In this document: one piece after another, positions 47,510-60,121 of the stretch
How positions within the stretch are numbered: position 1 is the stretch's first letter
Layout: each line of letters begins with the position of its first letter
Source: Adenanthera pavonina
Taxonomy: Eukaryota; Streptophyta; Magnoliopsida; Fabales; Fabaceae
Reading direction: 5' to 3'
DNA: 64,000 nucleotides
Assembly (NCBI GenBank): GCA_026686845.1
Contig: JAIVEN010000006.1
Location: 33,278,501-33,342,500, forward strand
Position numbers and translations under genes: made by a program
The notes under the pieces: model-generated
The model's input: only the letters and a program-made list of their open reading frames with translations
Told to the model about the DNA's origin: nothing
The model's database searches: none

Positions 47510-50500
47510 TAAAATTTCATCCTCGAAATTTTTAAAACATATACATTAACTAAAAAGTTCTGGATACTTTTGCTTCATGCTTGATTCCAGTTCCCATGTT
47601 GCCTCCTTTGAGGATAAACCTTTCTAGACCACCTTCACTGGAGGAATCTTCTTATTCCTCAACTGCTTGACCCGACAGTCGTTAATCTTTTAGGTCTACC
47701 CTCATAACCTAGATTATCTTGCAGCTAAATACTTTCATATTCTATAACATGTGATGAGTTTGGTTGATACTTTTTCAATTGGGAGACATGGAAAACATAT
47801 GAAGTTGGCTTTGGTTTGGGGAAGAACTAATTTGTAAATTATAGGGCTGACTTTGGAAAGGATCTTTAAATGGTCCTTCATACTTTTGACTAAGCCTTTT
47901 GGTCTTCATCGATTGTCATACTCCAGTTGTAGGAGATATCTTAAGAAACACATGATCTCCTACTTCAAATTCTAACAACCTTCACCTTTTATCGGCATAA
48001 CTCTTTTGCCTACTTTGGGCCAATAAAAGCTTCTTTTGAATCTTCTTGATCTACCTAGAGGTCTGGTCTACCAACTCAAGACCCAAAAAGCTTCTTTTCA
48101 CTCAGCTCCTTCCAACATACTAGGAACTTATACTTCTTTCTACAAATGGCCTCATATCGAGCTATTCATAATTTCTATATTTCCTTTTCATCTTCATATA
48201 CATACTTGAGACATACATGCTATTACTTAAATATTTTTTTTTATTTTGCTATAATACTGCTTGACATTTTGTGAAGTCCCTCATCTTTCTTTACATATGT
48301 ATACATTGACTTCATTAGTCATAATTGTGTTAACTTTATCAATTTTATAATTTCCCACATAGCATCTTATGGGTGTGTACATTTCTAAACCTTTTGTAAT
48401 ACATGTCTCATTTTACATCAAACTTTCAAGGGTCAAAATAATCTTACTGGTCTTTGTATGTCTTACCTTCACCCTTTTGGCACATTGAACATTTTGTTTT
48501 CCTCATACTATATCATTAATTCTTTTAATCATGGCATATTCCAATGATTCTTGGATGAATAGTGCCTTTGCTCTTATATTTTCTATTGATATCTTTTCTC
48601 TTATTTCTACTTAAGATACACCTGCTTTCTTCTGAAATCTCATCAGACCATCATATTTTTGTGTTAGATTCATTTCACTTCTCCCTGATTCACCGATTCT
48701 TTAATCTCATTTGTACATTCATCATCTTGTTGGGCTTTCTCTATCTCTTTCCAGAATTTCATTTTCACTTTTAGTCTCATGCAACTGGGGAGAGAGATCT
48801 AAGTCTCTAAATCTCCTACCAACATTTGCTTCTTCATGCACATCATACTAGTTACATAAATAACTTTTTAACTTATTGTATCGGCCATAGTACTAGCTTT
48901 TATGAATGGTACTTTTTAGCTTGATAATTATTTTTCAACAATTCCATCCATCATCCTTACCTCAAGCTCATTACGTATGATTTAATAAATCCTTGAGGCT
49001 TTTGCAGTCAAAATACTCTTTCACGGTCATACCATATAGATGATGCCTCCATATCTTTAGAGTATAAACTATTGTCGCAAATGAATAGGATAGTTTTCTT
49101 TGTAAAAATTACATAAAAACATAGGCTACAACTCTGTCATCCTGCATCAATGCATATCTTAATCCATGCATACTAACATTACTTTAAACCACAAAGGGCT
49201 TCTTTGGATCAGGTATGTTTAATACAGGGGAGGAGATCAACCCTCCTTTCAATTTTGAAAACCATTTTTGCAATTTTTACACAATTTTCTTTCCTTATAA
49301 ACCTTGTCAACGGCAAAGCAATATGAGAAAAGTCCTGCATAAACTTTCTGTAATAGCCTACTAAACCCAGAAAACTTCTTATCTTCATAACGGTTTTGGG
49401 CTTCTCTTACTTTCAGATTGTATCTACCTTCTTGGGATCTACTGCGACCCTGTCCTTAGAGATAATATGTCCTAAAAACTGTACTTCAACTAGTCAAAAC
49501 TCACACTTGTTGAGTTTAGCATACATGCTCTTTACTTTAAAAAAACCCTTAGGACAATTCTCAAATGCCTTCCATGCTTCTCTAAAGACTTGGAGTACAT
49601 TTTATCATTAATGAAGACCACAATAATCTTATCTTAATATGGCCGAATAAACTTATTTATGTAGTCCATGAAGATAGCTGGTGCATTTGTGAGACTATGT
49701 GGCATTACTAGGAATTTATCATTTCCATTTCTAATTCTAAAGGCAGTCCTTGGAATTTCTTCTGCCTTTACTCATAACTGATAATACCCAGATCTTCAAT
49801 AAATCTTAAAGAAAATATTGGCTTTAGCTAATTGTTTTAACTGATTATCTATTATGGGTAACCAACTTATCTTCTTAATCATGATCTTATTTAATTCTCT
49901 TTCGTGAACACAGAGTTTAAGATTCCCATCTTTCCTTTAATCAATATTACAGGAGCACCCCAAGGAGATACATTTAGCCTGATGAATCCTTTTCTTATAA
50001 ATTCTGTCATCTATTAGTTTAACTTAATCATCTTATTTAGAACCATACCAAATGGAGTTCTAAATATTGGCCTTACTCAAGGTATAGTGTTGATAGTTCT
50101 TTCTACTTCTCTTTTAGGCAATAATCCTTTACATTCCTTATCTTATAGGAACTTCTATTATTTCCTCACTTATCCCTTTTGCTTGAATTTTGGAGGAAGT
50201 TTTCCTAACTTCCTGTATCTTTGATATCTTATTCAGTTCGATCAGGAAACTACTCACTTTGTCTTAAAGTATGGGACAATTTCACAATAGATATGATTAT
50301 GGTCTTGTCCTCACATTTAAGGAGAACATTGTTTACTACCATCCATTCATACCAATATCATCATTTATGTCAAGGTAAGACTTTTTGAACAAGGCATCCT
50401 TCTATATACTCATTTTGCTTTATTTTCCCTAGTCCTTAAATCTCTTTCTGTTTCCAGGGTCTCTTTCTTTTCTTCTTACTTAGAATCTTTTCTTTCTTGT

Positions 50501-50916
50501 TATTAAGGAATACCCTTTAATCATTAACTTTGCCTTCATGGTATTTAGTTTCTTTAGTGTAGGGTCATTAACAAACTAGACTTCCTAGTAGGTCACCCAT
50601 CATAAAATTTCTCTCGCTCAAACACACTTAACTGATAAATGCTGAGGGGTTCAAAAGAACTAATACCATTACTAGACTTAGAGGTTGTAGGCATTCGACT
50701 CCCTTTTAAATCGTAATTCATCATTATGATGTCTAGATAATTTATTATTCTTAGTCTGGGATATCTGATCCCCGCTTTCATCTAACTTTTGATTTTTGGG
50801 CACAATATCCCAAAATGATATTTTCTATTACTATTTTTACTTGATGGGATTCTCACTATTCTGTAAGTTTAGTTTCATTTTATGAAATATACCTTCCAAA
50901 CTTTATCTATGCTCTT
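47510..50916 (-). pseudogene. pol: Gypsy pol with chromodomain (element E), heavily decayed
   Basis: Read leftward from 50916: a region with no clear motif (probably gag end and protease, 50900-50100), RT (about 50080-49260), RNase H (about 49200-48840), integrase (about 48800-47700) and a C-terminal chromodomain (about 47685-47533). RT is recognised by VVFINDKMYSKSLEKH (about 49619-49572), KLNKCEFWL (about 49520-49490) and FLGLVGYYRKFMQDFS (about 49380-49330). RNase H shows KPFVV and LMQDDRVVA (about 49199-49130). The integrase end has RQKSYADK-like and FEVGDHVFLKISPTTG blocks (about 47990-47925). The chromodomain has NKKIPPVKVV and KEATWELESSMKQKYPELF, typical of chromoviruses. The RT box reads F-I-N-D, with Asn for the first catalytic Asp (49607-49609). 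Stops are frequent, so E is older than C. Confidence 0.82.
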
Positions 50917-52578
50917 TGTTAGATAAGCTGGCTTCCCAAGAAGGGGGTGAATTGGGAAGATTAGAAATTTTTCTGCAAAACATCAAGAAAGTGAAGAAAG
51001 CAAAGGGTGATGGTAAAATATAGTATAAATGAATAAACAGTAAAAGTAGTAGAAGGGAAGAGAAGACTCAGATATTTATCCTGGTTCGGTCTCTCAACTT
51101 GACCTACATCCAGTCCCCAAGTCACCACTTGAGATTTTCCACTATTCTGCAAGAATTCAGTGGGCTTCTTGCAAATGCCGCAGTACAGCATTGATGCTCT
51201 GTTTCTAGAGCTCACACTTTCACTCTTTGCACTCTCACTAAGTGCTTCCCCAATCCCTTGTGATATCCCCTCATAAGAAAATATTTCTTCTATATGAAGA
51301 TAAGATTGTTTACAATGAATAAACTCATGTAATCAGAGTGTATATGAAAGTTAAATTACAAATATTGAAGTATGTGAGAGTAGGACACTTTGAGTAGATG
51401 ATTTGACAGAGTTTCAGTATATACAAAAGTAATTTCATTTCCCACATCTTGAAATGAAGTTCTATTTATAGATTTCTACCTCAACTATACATTAGAGACA
51501 AGATCTAGCCGTTAGAGACGTTACCCAACGGTTACTCTGAGAAACTATCCGTTTACCAACCGCATTTAATGCTTCTGACACTCAAAGTTCGAATTTCAGT
51601 TGGTCAATAGACGAATTTCATAGAAACCGAAAGTTACAGCCTTTAACGTTGAACTCCCGAAGTTCATCTGTCATGAAGCAAAATTCAAATTTTCATCTTT
51701 AGAAAATAATTCTATGTTGGAACATACGAATTTTCATGTTTAAAGTCGTTCTGTTGAGTGTGAATAGTAATTTCAATTTGCTACAGTGCCTTCGAAATTC
51801 AAATTTAAGAACCCCAAAATTCATCTGTCAGAAGCTGGTTCAATGAGGCACAATAGTTCATCAATTCGAAATTCGAATTTTCAAAGGGCAAAGTTCGTCT
51901 GTCAGAGAGACCTCTTTTCAGACTTACTTTAAAGTTCAAATTTCTGAATATTGTTATTCGTATGTCAACATATTAACACAACAGACTCACAAGCTTTTTT
52001 CTAAAATTCAAATTTTCAAGTTCAAAGTTTGTCTATCAGTGAGCCATTTTAAAGCGCTTTTTAAACTTGTTTTCAGATGAACTTTGACATATTCTCAGAT
52101 GAATTTTTCAATTTTCATAAGTTGTATTTTATCTGAAATTCAAATTTTGAAAAGCCAAAGTTCGTCTGTCATTGAAAGCTCCTTTCAGACACATATCAAA
52201 ATTCAAATTTCTTCAAGTCAAAATTCGTCTGTTAGAGAAGCCTCTTTTCAGACTTGTTCATTTTCAATACGAAATTCGAATTTCTAAAGCCAAAGTTCGA
52301 ATTTTCAAAACAGCAGATCAGTATAAACCTTTCAAACTTTGTCTGTTGGTGGGTGTTTTTCAAATATTCCATGAATTAACATAGAATTAAGGTTTTAAAA
52401 CATCTTTTCACCAAATCAAAGTCTTTCACTCAAATTAAAACATTACTAAACATTCTACATCTATTCTTGCACTGATTTCTTCAGAATTCCTTCACTTGAA
52501 ACCTTTTGTACACCTTTGATATCATTACTCCAAGCTCTTGAAGGTTGGTTTGGAATCATCAAAACACTTAATTCAACA
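50917..52578 (-). mobile_element. 3' LTR of Copia element C
   Basis: A 1,662-bp LTR; plus-strand ends are TGTTAGATAAGC and TTAATTCAACA. A perfect polypurine tract lies to its right, making it the 3' LTR of a minus-strand element. Its outer flank ctctt (50912-50916) is the complement of aagag, found left of the partner LTR at 61415. The middle (51590-52345) holds about nine degenerate units built on AAATTCGAATTT plus AAGTTCGTCTGTCAGAG. Confidence 0.93.
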
Positions 52579-52592
52579 TTCTCCCCCTTTTT
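52579..52592 (-). promoter_or_regulatory. Polypurine tract of Copia element C
   Basis: On the minus strand AAAAAGGGGGAGAA ends exactly at the LTR start TGTTGAATTAAG. Confidence 0.9.
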
Positions 52593-52890
52593 GATGATAA
52601 CAAAACAACTTACAAACTGGATTAGTACTTGGGTTTGCTTTAACAAGCTCCCCCTTAACATATGCATTATAATCCAAAAGATATTATGTATAGTAGATCA
52701 AGTAAAGAGATTTATTAGCCCATTTAAAGTCCAACAAGAACAGTTCATTGCAATCAAGGAATTGTTTTATTTCATCAAATGTCACTTTACAAGAAACAAC
52801 AATGCAAAACATTATAGAATACAGAGACACAATACACAAACAATAGAAACACAATACAACACTACAAGAGGACCCAAGCATAAGTTCTAA

Positions 52891-55075
52891 TCACTTTTTC
52901 TTTAACTTGGTCTTCTTGCTGTAGGATTTTTTTGAATGCTCTGCAGCAGACTTTCCAGTTTGCTTACTCTTCTCCCTCCTTTTGGCATCATCGGGAAGGT
53001 GAACAAAATCAGCAGGAGGAGGGATCTGAGACACTGGAATAGCTTGAGGAGGCACAGGGACAAATGGAATTTTTGGATTGAGCTTTGGTAAGGACCCAGA
53101 AACTTCAGAACTTGTGTCTTCATCTTCATCATCAGAAATCTCAAGAAGTTTAGAAATTTCTTGCCTTACAACTGCCAATTGTGCCCTTTTTTCCTCCGAG
53201 AACCCATAATATGCAATAGGTGAGGGAGTAGGAGAAGGAAACATTTCTTCAAGCCTTCTTCTTTGAGCTTGCAAGAGAGCATTGTGTACAATAGCTTCCA
53301 AATCAATAAAAGGCACAATGCGCCTTTCTTCATTTAGGGCAGCCTACATGAATGGTGAAGAGGAGATGGCTGCCACTAATCTTTCTACTTGCTCAGATTC
53401 TTGCTGTGACAGGATTGACTCTTGAGCATCTACTGAAATGTGGTCATGCGAGCTTGGATCCTAAGGGCCTTCTTCTTCTATACCGTAGTCCAAGGGAGGA
53501 CCAGGACTTGGTGTGCTCAATGTACCAGCAACCTCAGTATCATCTACAGCATCATCATTCTCAGGAGAGGCTAGTACAAAGGGGCTTGGAGGCACAGGAG
53601 TTGGAGACTTAGGAGGCTCAAAGCATCCTGGCTGAGGTGGAGTTTATGTGGCAGGAATGACATTCCGTATGTCTTCATATGCCTCAGCAACCACTTTCAT
53701 GTTCTTGGCCGACTGGTGGATCTGATCTTGTAGATGATCAAACTTGGCATTTTGCTCATCCCTAATGCTTAGTATGAGTGTAGACAAACTGTCATACAAC
53801 TCAGTGATCTTGGTTGGCTTGGCACGAGAGGAGGGAGTAGATGGAATATGAGCAGGCAGAGATGGAGATGGGACAGGCTGAGAAGGCTGAGGTGTAGGTC
53901 TTGTAGGAGCCTCAGAGGTACCTTCTTGCTGTAGGGAGGCATCTTCATCAAAGAAGAGATCTTCAGATTTTCCTGCTCCCTTCCCAATCCATCTTCTCTC
54001 TCAATCCCCATTCTTTGTAGCTCCTCTTCCTTGAAAATCTTAGTGGGCTTCCCTTTACCCTTTTCAAGGTGATGAATTCTAGCATATTGTAGAATCTTGG
54101 AAATGATTGCTGCATAGGGGAGTGTAGAGTCTTTCCTCTGATCCCTAGCCTTGATCATGCATTGTAGAATGATATGTCCCATGTTGATAAGCTTTCCACG
54201 CATGACTGTAGCCATTACATGTGCCTATGCCCTTGTGATCAGGTTGAAGCTACCTCATTTGTTGAAGATAATCCTAGACACTATGTAGTGTAGGATCCTC
54301 ACTTGAGCACTGTGGTCAGTGGGCTTCAGCAGGCTTATTGGTGGCCTATTCTCCTTTCTTCTGAACAAAGAGTTCAGGATTGTGCTCTCCTTGTAGTTCA
54401 AAAAGGGGCCACTTTCTTCATTAGCAGTCTCTGCCTCATCCATATACCAGAGGCAGTGATGTCAATCTTAAGGCCATCTTGCCCTGGGATTTCCAATACT
54501 TCATTAAAAGTTTCATCTATGAGGCAGATGGTCCTTGATCTCTGATTGACCTCCCACTTTTTCTTCTTGCTGTTGTACTTCAGGGAGGCATACCATATCT
54601 TAACCACTTCATCTTCATACCTCTCCAGTATCTCTAACAAATTCTTATATCTCAGCATCGATAGTCTAGCATCAAAATTGTTAGAGAATAAGAAATCTTC
54701 CTTGTTCACATAATGAGGCTTGATTACCTTTTTACTCATAAACTTGGTTGAGTATTCCTCCTGAATCTGAGGAGTGCTCCATAATGGCATTGTTGTGAGT
54801 TGGTATTCTCCAGATTCAGTACTGGAGGAGGAAGTAGAAACAACAACAGCAGTAGCAGGAACGGGAACCGAAGGTTCTGTTTTTTTCAGTGAAGAAGGTC
54901 CAGCTTTCTTTGATTTAGCCTTTGGAGTTATTTTCTGCCGTTTGGAGGGAGTTGCCTTGCTTGATTCGATTTTTCTCTTTGGTTTTTCACCCTCCTTTGA
55001 GGCATATTGGGATTTAACGGTTCTCTTTGGTCGTGCTTCTCCCTTTCCAACTTCTGGAATCTTTACTCTTGCCAT
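52891..55075 (-). pseudogene. Env-like ORF downstream of Copia pol (SIRE-type)
   Basis: A former long ORF between pol and the 3' LTR, the place of the env-like gene in SIRE/Maximus Copia elements. It opens at the ATG at 55075 (MARVKIPEVGKGEARPK) with a Lys/Ser/Pro-rich basic region of about 75 residues, then a globular part (FDARLSMLRYKNLLEILERY, about 54680-54620; WEVNQRSRTICLIDETFNEV, about 54560-54500) resembling the 'plant transposon protein'/ATHILA ORF1-like domain. Breaks near 54400-54440 and 54220 shift the frame. The continuation (MATVMRGKLINMGHIILQC, 54215 on) leads through a Pro/Ser-rich stretch to an acidic patch (ISDDEDEDTSSEVS, about 53190-53140) and a Lys-rich end (SKKTKLKKK, stop at 52891). 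I see no signal peptide or clear membrane segment, so an envelope role is not supported by the sequence. The function is unknown. Confidence 0.75.
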
Positions 55076-56060
55076 TTTCGTGGATGAATGTTTCAGAATG
55101 AAGCTGAAAATGGGTTTATAGGATGCGAAAAGAAGTTTAAACGATTGGAAAAGAAGATTTTTGGTTATAATTGAAGAGAGAATTTGAACAGACTCAGAAA
55201 AAGGATGAATAGGGTTGCGTTTGTTTAGAGAAAGGCCGTTGGTTTTAACGTGTGTAACTGCCTGACAGACGAATTTTGAGGGCTCAAAATTTGAACTTCC
55301 AGCAGTTACAAGTTAAATCATTAGCAAAACTTATTGATAGATGAATTTTCTTTTGAAAGTTTGTCTGACAGAGGCTTGGTCCAAGCAACACAAGATGAAC
55401 AGACGAACTTTGTTTCAACAAAGTTCAAATTTTGAATAATAGGCAACAAGCAATAACCAATACAACAAACAACAGACGAATTATACACATGAAAATTCAT
55501 CTTTCAGAGATTCAACATTGTGAGCATGTTTCAACAGACGAATTTTGAATCAGAAATTTGAATTTCTACACTTTGTAAAGATTATCCAACATTCATATGT
55601 TAAGAGATAGACATTTGTATAATCATCATGTTGGACAAAGACAACATTGAAACTTTTGTTTTTGAAAATTTGAACTTTCAAAGACCAACAGATGAATTTC
55701 AAGGGACCACCGAGAACTGTTACAATGTAAACCAAGATGAAGTTCGCTTGATGGGCATCTAAATTTGAATGTTGAGCATGCTGACTTGTTCAAAAACACA
55801 ATTTATCAAGGAAATTCATCTAACACACAACTAAAATGCGAATTTCAACTTTAAAAACTTACAGAATGGATCCAGAACTCAGATTTCTTGCTGTCTCTTT
55901 CACCTTTTGACTGTTTCATTCTGATTTGCTCCATTTTTTAGATCTATTGTCATTTAAACTCATGAAGAGCACCTGCAACTTACATTAAACTTACTCCGAT
56001 GCTAAAGTTAGAATTAAATTAATGTCAAAAATTCTAAAACAGATTGATACAGAAATTTAC
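55076..56060 (-). other. Spacer between Copia pol and env-like ORF, with LTR-type motif repeats
   Basis: About 985 bases without an ORF. It carries scattered copies of the motif that fills LTR C: CAGACGAATTTTGA (55265, 55538), CAGACGAACTTTG (55399), ATAGATGAATTTT (55338) and CAGACGAATTATAC (55473), each with an AAATTTGAA-type block nearby. It may hold an intron or promoter for the env-like ORF. Confidence 0.7.
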
Positions 56061-57697
56061 TTACAGTTCATTGGGATTTACCATACCCAATTCTCTCCTG
56101 ATTTTACGATGCCTATCTTCTGAAAGAGGCTTTGTCAGGATGTCAGCAACTTGATCTTCTGTAGGGAAGTACTCTAATCTGATCTCTCCTTTCAGAACAT
56201 GATCTCTGATGAAGTGGTGCCTAACTTCAATATGCTTCGTCCTTGAATGCATGACTGGATTCTTTGTGATGTTAATGGCACTTTGGTTGTCACACATTAT
56301 AGGTATTTCTTTTATTTCAATCTCAAGATTTTCAAGCTGCTGTTTCATGTAGATGACTTGGGCACAATAGCTTCCAGCTGCAACATATTCAGCTTCTGCC
56401 GTTGATAAGGCCACACTGTTTTGCTTCCTGCTAAACCATGAAACCAAGGATCCTCCAAGAAACTAACATGTTCCACTTGTGCTTTTTCTGTCAATTTTGG
56501 ATCCTGCAAAGTCAGCATCAGTGTATCCTTTCAAATCTTCTCCATTGCCATTAGGATACCAAAGACCCATCTGTGATGTTCCAACTAGATATCTGAAAAT
56601 ACGTTTCACAGCAGTTGCATGGGTTTCTTTGGGACATGATTGGAATCTTGCACACACGCAGACATTGAACATAATGTCAGGTCTGCTGGCAGTTAGGTAT
56701 AGCAGAGATCCAATCATTCTTCTATACTGGGTTATGTCAAACATTTTCCCCCCTTCATCCATATCCAGTTTGGTTCAGTAGCCATAGGTGTTCCCATTGA
56801 CTTGGCATTCTCCATCCCAAACTTTTTCAACAATTCCTTCAAATACTTGGATTGATTGAGAAAGGTACCATCATCACATTGCTTGATTTGCAATCCAAGG
56901 AAGAAGTTGAGCTCACTCATCATGGACATTTCGAATTCTCCCTACATTAGCTTAGAAAAATTCTTGCAAAGAGATTCATTAGTAGCACCAAATATAATAT
57001 CATCAACATAGATTTGAACAATAAGTAAATCTTTATTTTCTTTCTTAGTAAATAAAGTTGTATCTACTTTTCCTCTGTTGAACCCCTTTTTAGTTAGAAA
57101 ATTACTTAATCTTTCATACCATGCTCTAGGAGCTTGCTTTAAACTGTAAAGGACTTTCTTTAGTTTATAAACATGGTTTAGTTTTGTAGAGTCCTCAAAG
57201 CCTGGAGGTTGGTCTACACAAATTTCTTCCATGATATATCCATTAATAAAAGCACCCTTCACATCCATTTAATATAACATAATATTTTTCATGCATACAC
57301 ATGTTAACAGAATTCTAATTGCTTCTAATTTAGCCACTGGAGCAAAGGTTTCTTCAAAATCAATTCCTTCTTCTTGATTATATCCTTTGGCAACCAGTCT
57401 AGCCTTATTTCTGATTATTAATCCAGATTCATCAAGCTTATTTCTAAAAATCCATTTAGTGCCAATGACAGGATGATCTTTGGGTCTGGGCACTAAATCC
57501 CAAACTTGATTTCTTTCAAACTGATTTAACTCATCTTGCATAGCTAAATTCCAGTATTCATCAGTTAAGGCTTCCTCAATACATTTAGGTTCAATTTGAG
57601 AAATGAAAGCACAATTTATCATTTGATCCCTTAACTGTTTTCTGGTTTTAACTCTCTCTTGAATATCCCCAATCACTTGATCAACAGGATGATTCCT
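56061..57697 (-). pseudogene. pol: Copia reverse transcriptase-RNase H (element C), 5' truncated
   Basis: The 3' half of a Ty1/Copia polyprotein. At its upstream end it retains only the linker after integrase ([17 protein letters not shown], from about 57676), then [22 protein letters not shown] (about 57567-57508), [34 protein letters not shown] (about 57405-57346), MDVKGAFING (57268 on), the catalytic box YVDD (56999-57010, intact) and SELNFFLGLQIKQ. RNase H has LSTAEAEYVAAGSYCA (about 56405-56358) and HIEVRHHFIRDHV, and ends VADILTKPL...NPNEL before the stop at 56061. Stops are at 57269-57271, 56942-56944 and 56463-56465, with a frameshift near 56750. Gag, protease and integrase are missing: at 57697 the sequence switches to element D. 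The motifs and downstream ORF point to SIRE/Maximus. Confidence 0.93.
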
Positions 57698-58450
57698 TTA
57701 TATAAAAGTGCCATCCCATACATGCATATGATCTCGTCATAAAGCATAAAATAAATGTGTCATAATATAGCCCATCTAACCTATATCCTCCCAAGCCAAT
57801 GAAAGGATTCTTCTAATATAACACTTATATACAAAAGAAACATCAATTGAACATTCAAGGGGAGTAAGGTGAGAAGAGAATGTATATCCAGAATATAGAG
57901 AGAGGCACAACACGCAGGCCGTATTTAAAACCACAATTTCATCCTTAGGCCATATCATGCACCATACCCATCCAATTCAAACAAACAAATCACAACATGT
58001 AACAAACATCTCATCTAATGAAAAGCTGTAAACTTTGCGATTTTAACATTGAATTAGATTAAGCATATACGAAACATATTGAAAACCCGAATTACATACA
58101 AACAGATTTTAATCAAATCATGTCGTAGCAACAACAGAGTCTCGTATACATATGCAGAAACATATTTGCATCACATACGAAAATCACATGAATCTCATCA
58201 CGTTATACAAAAAATGAAATTGTTTTAAACAGATTCACAATTGTTTCAAAAACCTTATTTTGCATAGACATATGAGGTTAGAAACCAAATTCAGGAATAC
58301 GATTTTTCAAAAACATATATCACATATATGAATGGCAGATTTACAATCAAATTGAAAACTAATTTGAAAAACGTAATTGGACAAATTGGGTTCCACACAT
58401 ATCACATACATGCAATCATATACTCAAGAACTCAATTTAAACAATCATAG
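57698..58450 (-). mobile_element. Leader of element D, cut off before gag
   Basis: Untranslated sequence lying 3' of the D primer site on the minus strand; T- and A-rich, with no ORF of note. It ends at a junction with the Copia C pol at 57697/57698. Confidence 0.75.
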
Positions 58451-58468
58451 ATGTGGCTCTGGTACCAC
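58451..58468 (-). promoter_or_regulatory. Primer binding site of element D
   Basis: On the minus strand GTGGTACCAGAGCCACAT directly follows the LTR end CCCAACA. TGGTACCAGAGCC differs by one base from the initiator-tRNA-Met complement TGGTATCAGAGCC. Confidence 0.85.
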
Positions 58469-60121
58469 TGTTGGGAATTTCAACATACACGTGGCGAAAA
58501 ACTATCAAGAAATTCCCTCCCATAGATCCGTCAATGTTATTTAGATTGAGATATAGAAAAAGAATTTACCTCTAGTGCATCCCTTGGTGTTCTTTTTCGT
58601 TTCATTAGACCCCAGGAACTAACGTGATTAGTCAGCTCCCTCTACTGGTATCCACAAGAAACGGTGAGTCCAACTCGAATAGTGTGCTAGCACCTTTGGT
58701 TTGTGATGTCCGTACAAGTTCGTATGCCTTCCCTGTTCGTCCATACACTTTTTCTTTCTGAGTGTACAGCCACTCTCTCTTTAGGGTAATTCGAATTCTA
58801 TTGATTATGTATCCTAGTCTATATCAATATATAGATAGGATTTGGTATTTATTTAATTTAAATCAATAATTTAAACTAAATCAAATATTAATTAAATAGA
58901 TTAGTTTGAATTTAAATCTATCTAATAGATTAAACTTAAACTAACTATCTAATATATATCCAGAATCAAATCTAGATTTAATTTATCATATAAATCAAAT
59001 TTAGATTATGACATTAGTTTAAATTTAAATCTATCATATAGAATTAAATTGAAAACTAATTAATTTGAATTAATTTGAACAATATATATATTTTGGAATA
59101 TATATAAAATATATAATTTATCAAACATATATAGATTTCAAATTTTAATATATATATCAAATATATATATATAATTCTATCACCTTAAATAAAACATTAA
59201 ATTCATTGAATCTAGACACATTTTAGATTCAATGAATTTGGACATTCTAGCTCGAGTTAGCCCGTTCTTGTGTGTGACCCTGTAGGCTCATATGATGTTG
59301 GCAGTTGACTAATAATACTATTGGACCCATAAATCACAAGTGGCCTCTAGCAAGACATTGTGACTACCCAAATCATATGAGATCGGTGATCCGATACAAC
59401 TTATCATATAACCCAATTACATCCCTTTTGTCTCATGATATATAGGTCAAGAATGAGGCATGGAAACGTCATTCTCATTTTACTCGACCATCGTTTACTC
59501 GATCTCCGTGTAGACTGACAGAACAAATGGAAACTCTTCCATTCGAGCACGGCCATGTATTTTCTCAGTCTCACTCATCAAGGGGTCCAGATATATCTCT
59601 CAATTAATTAGAGGGACAAATTCCATCTTGACCATTCATCTTCCTCTACACGAGTTTCACTATGCCCAATCATAGCCATTATGATCTCCCGATTAAAGAT
59701 GACTTTTGACTATACCAAAGTATAATGTTCCCCATGTAGGAAGCCATGGTGATCTCAGGTCTGAGGGCTTAGTAACACGGTTATATATGAGATATGCTTA
59801 TGACTTGATCCATGCAGTTATCTCATGACGGGTCAATCTAGCCCCTATTATCTAACAGGAGCTTATGATTTTGATTTATATCTTCATACATAATGATCAC
59901 ATAATTATCAATCAAAATCATACTCGCCTTAATTCATCATTGTTCCCACAAAGATGATTGACTAGGGATATTTAGAATAAAATAATTTATCCAAGGATAT
60001 TATTATAAAGAAAAACATGCAAACAATATAATAATGTAAGAAAAAAAGCACCTTCTTTTTTTTTTATAATGAAACACAATGTTCATAATAAAATGATTGG
60101 CGCAGGGCATATTCTTCAACA
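58469..60121 (-). mobile_element. 5' LTR of element D (D2)
   Basis: A 1,653-bp LTR; plus-strand ends are TGTTGGGAATTTC (58469) and ATTCTTCAACA (60121). The primer site on its left makes it a 5' LTR of a minus-strand element. It is highly similar to D1 (21319-22941). The outer flank aaaag (60122-60126) is the complement of ctttt found right of the D fragment at 63833. An AT-rich core lies at 58850-59180. Confidence 0.93.

Noticed and set aside
51590..52345. Regular repeats in LTR C as a CRISPR-like array
   Set aside because: Units are degenerate, unevenly spaced and inside an LTR of a plant genome.
52516..52890. 124-aa plus-strand ORF
   Set aside because: It is antisense to the Copia polypurine tract and 3' untranslated region; no domain is seen.
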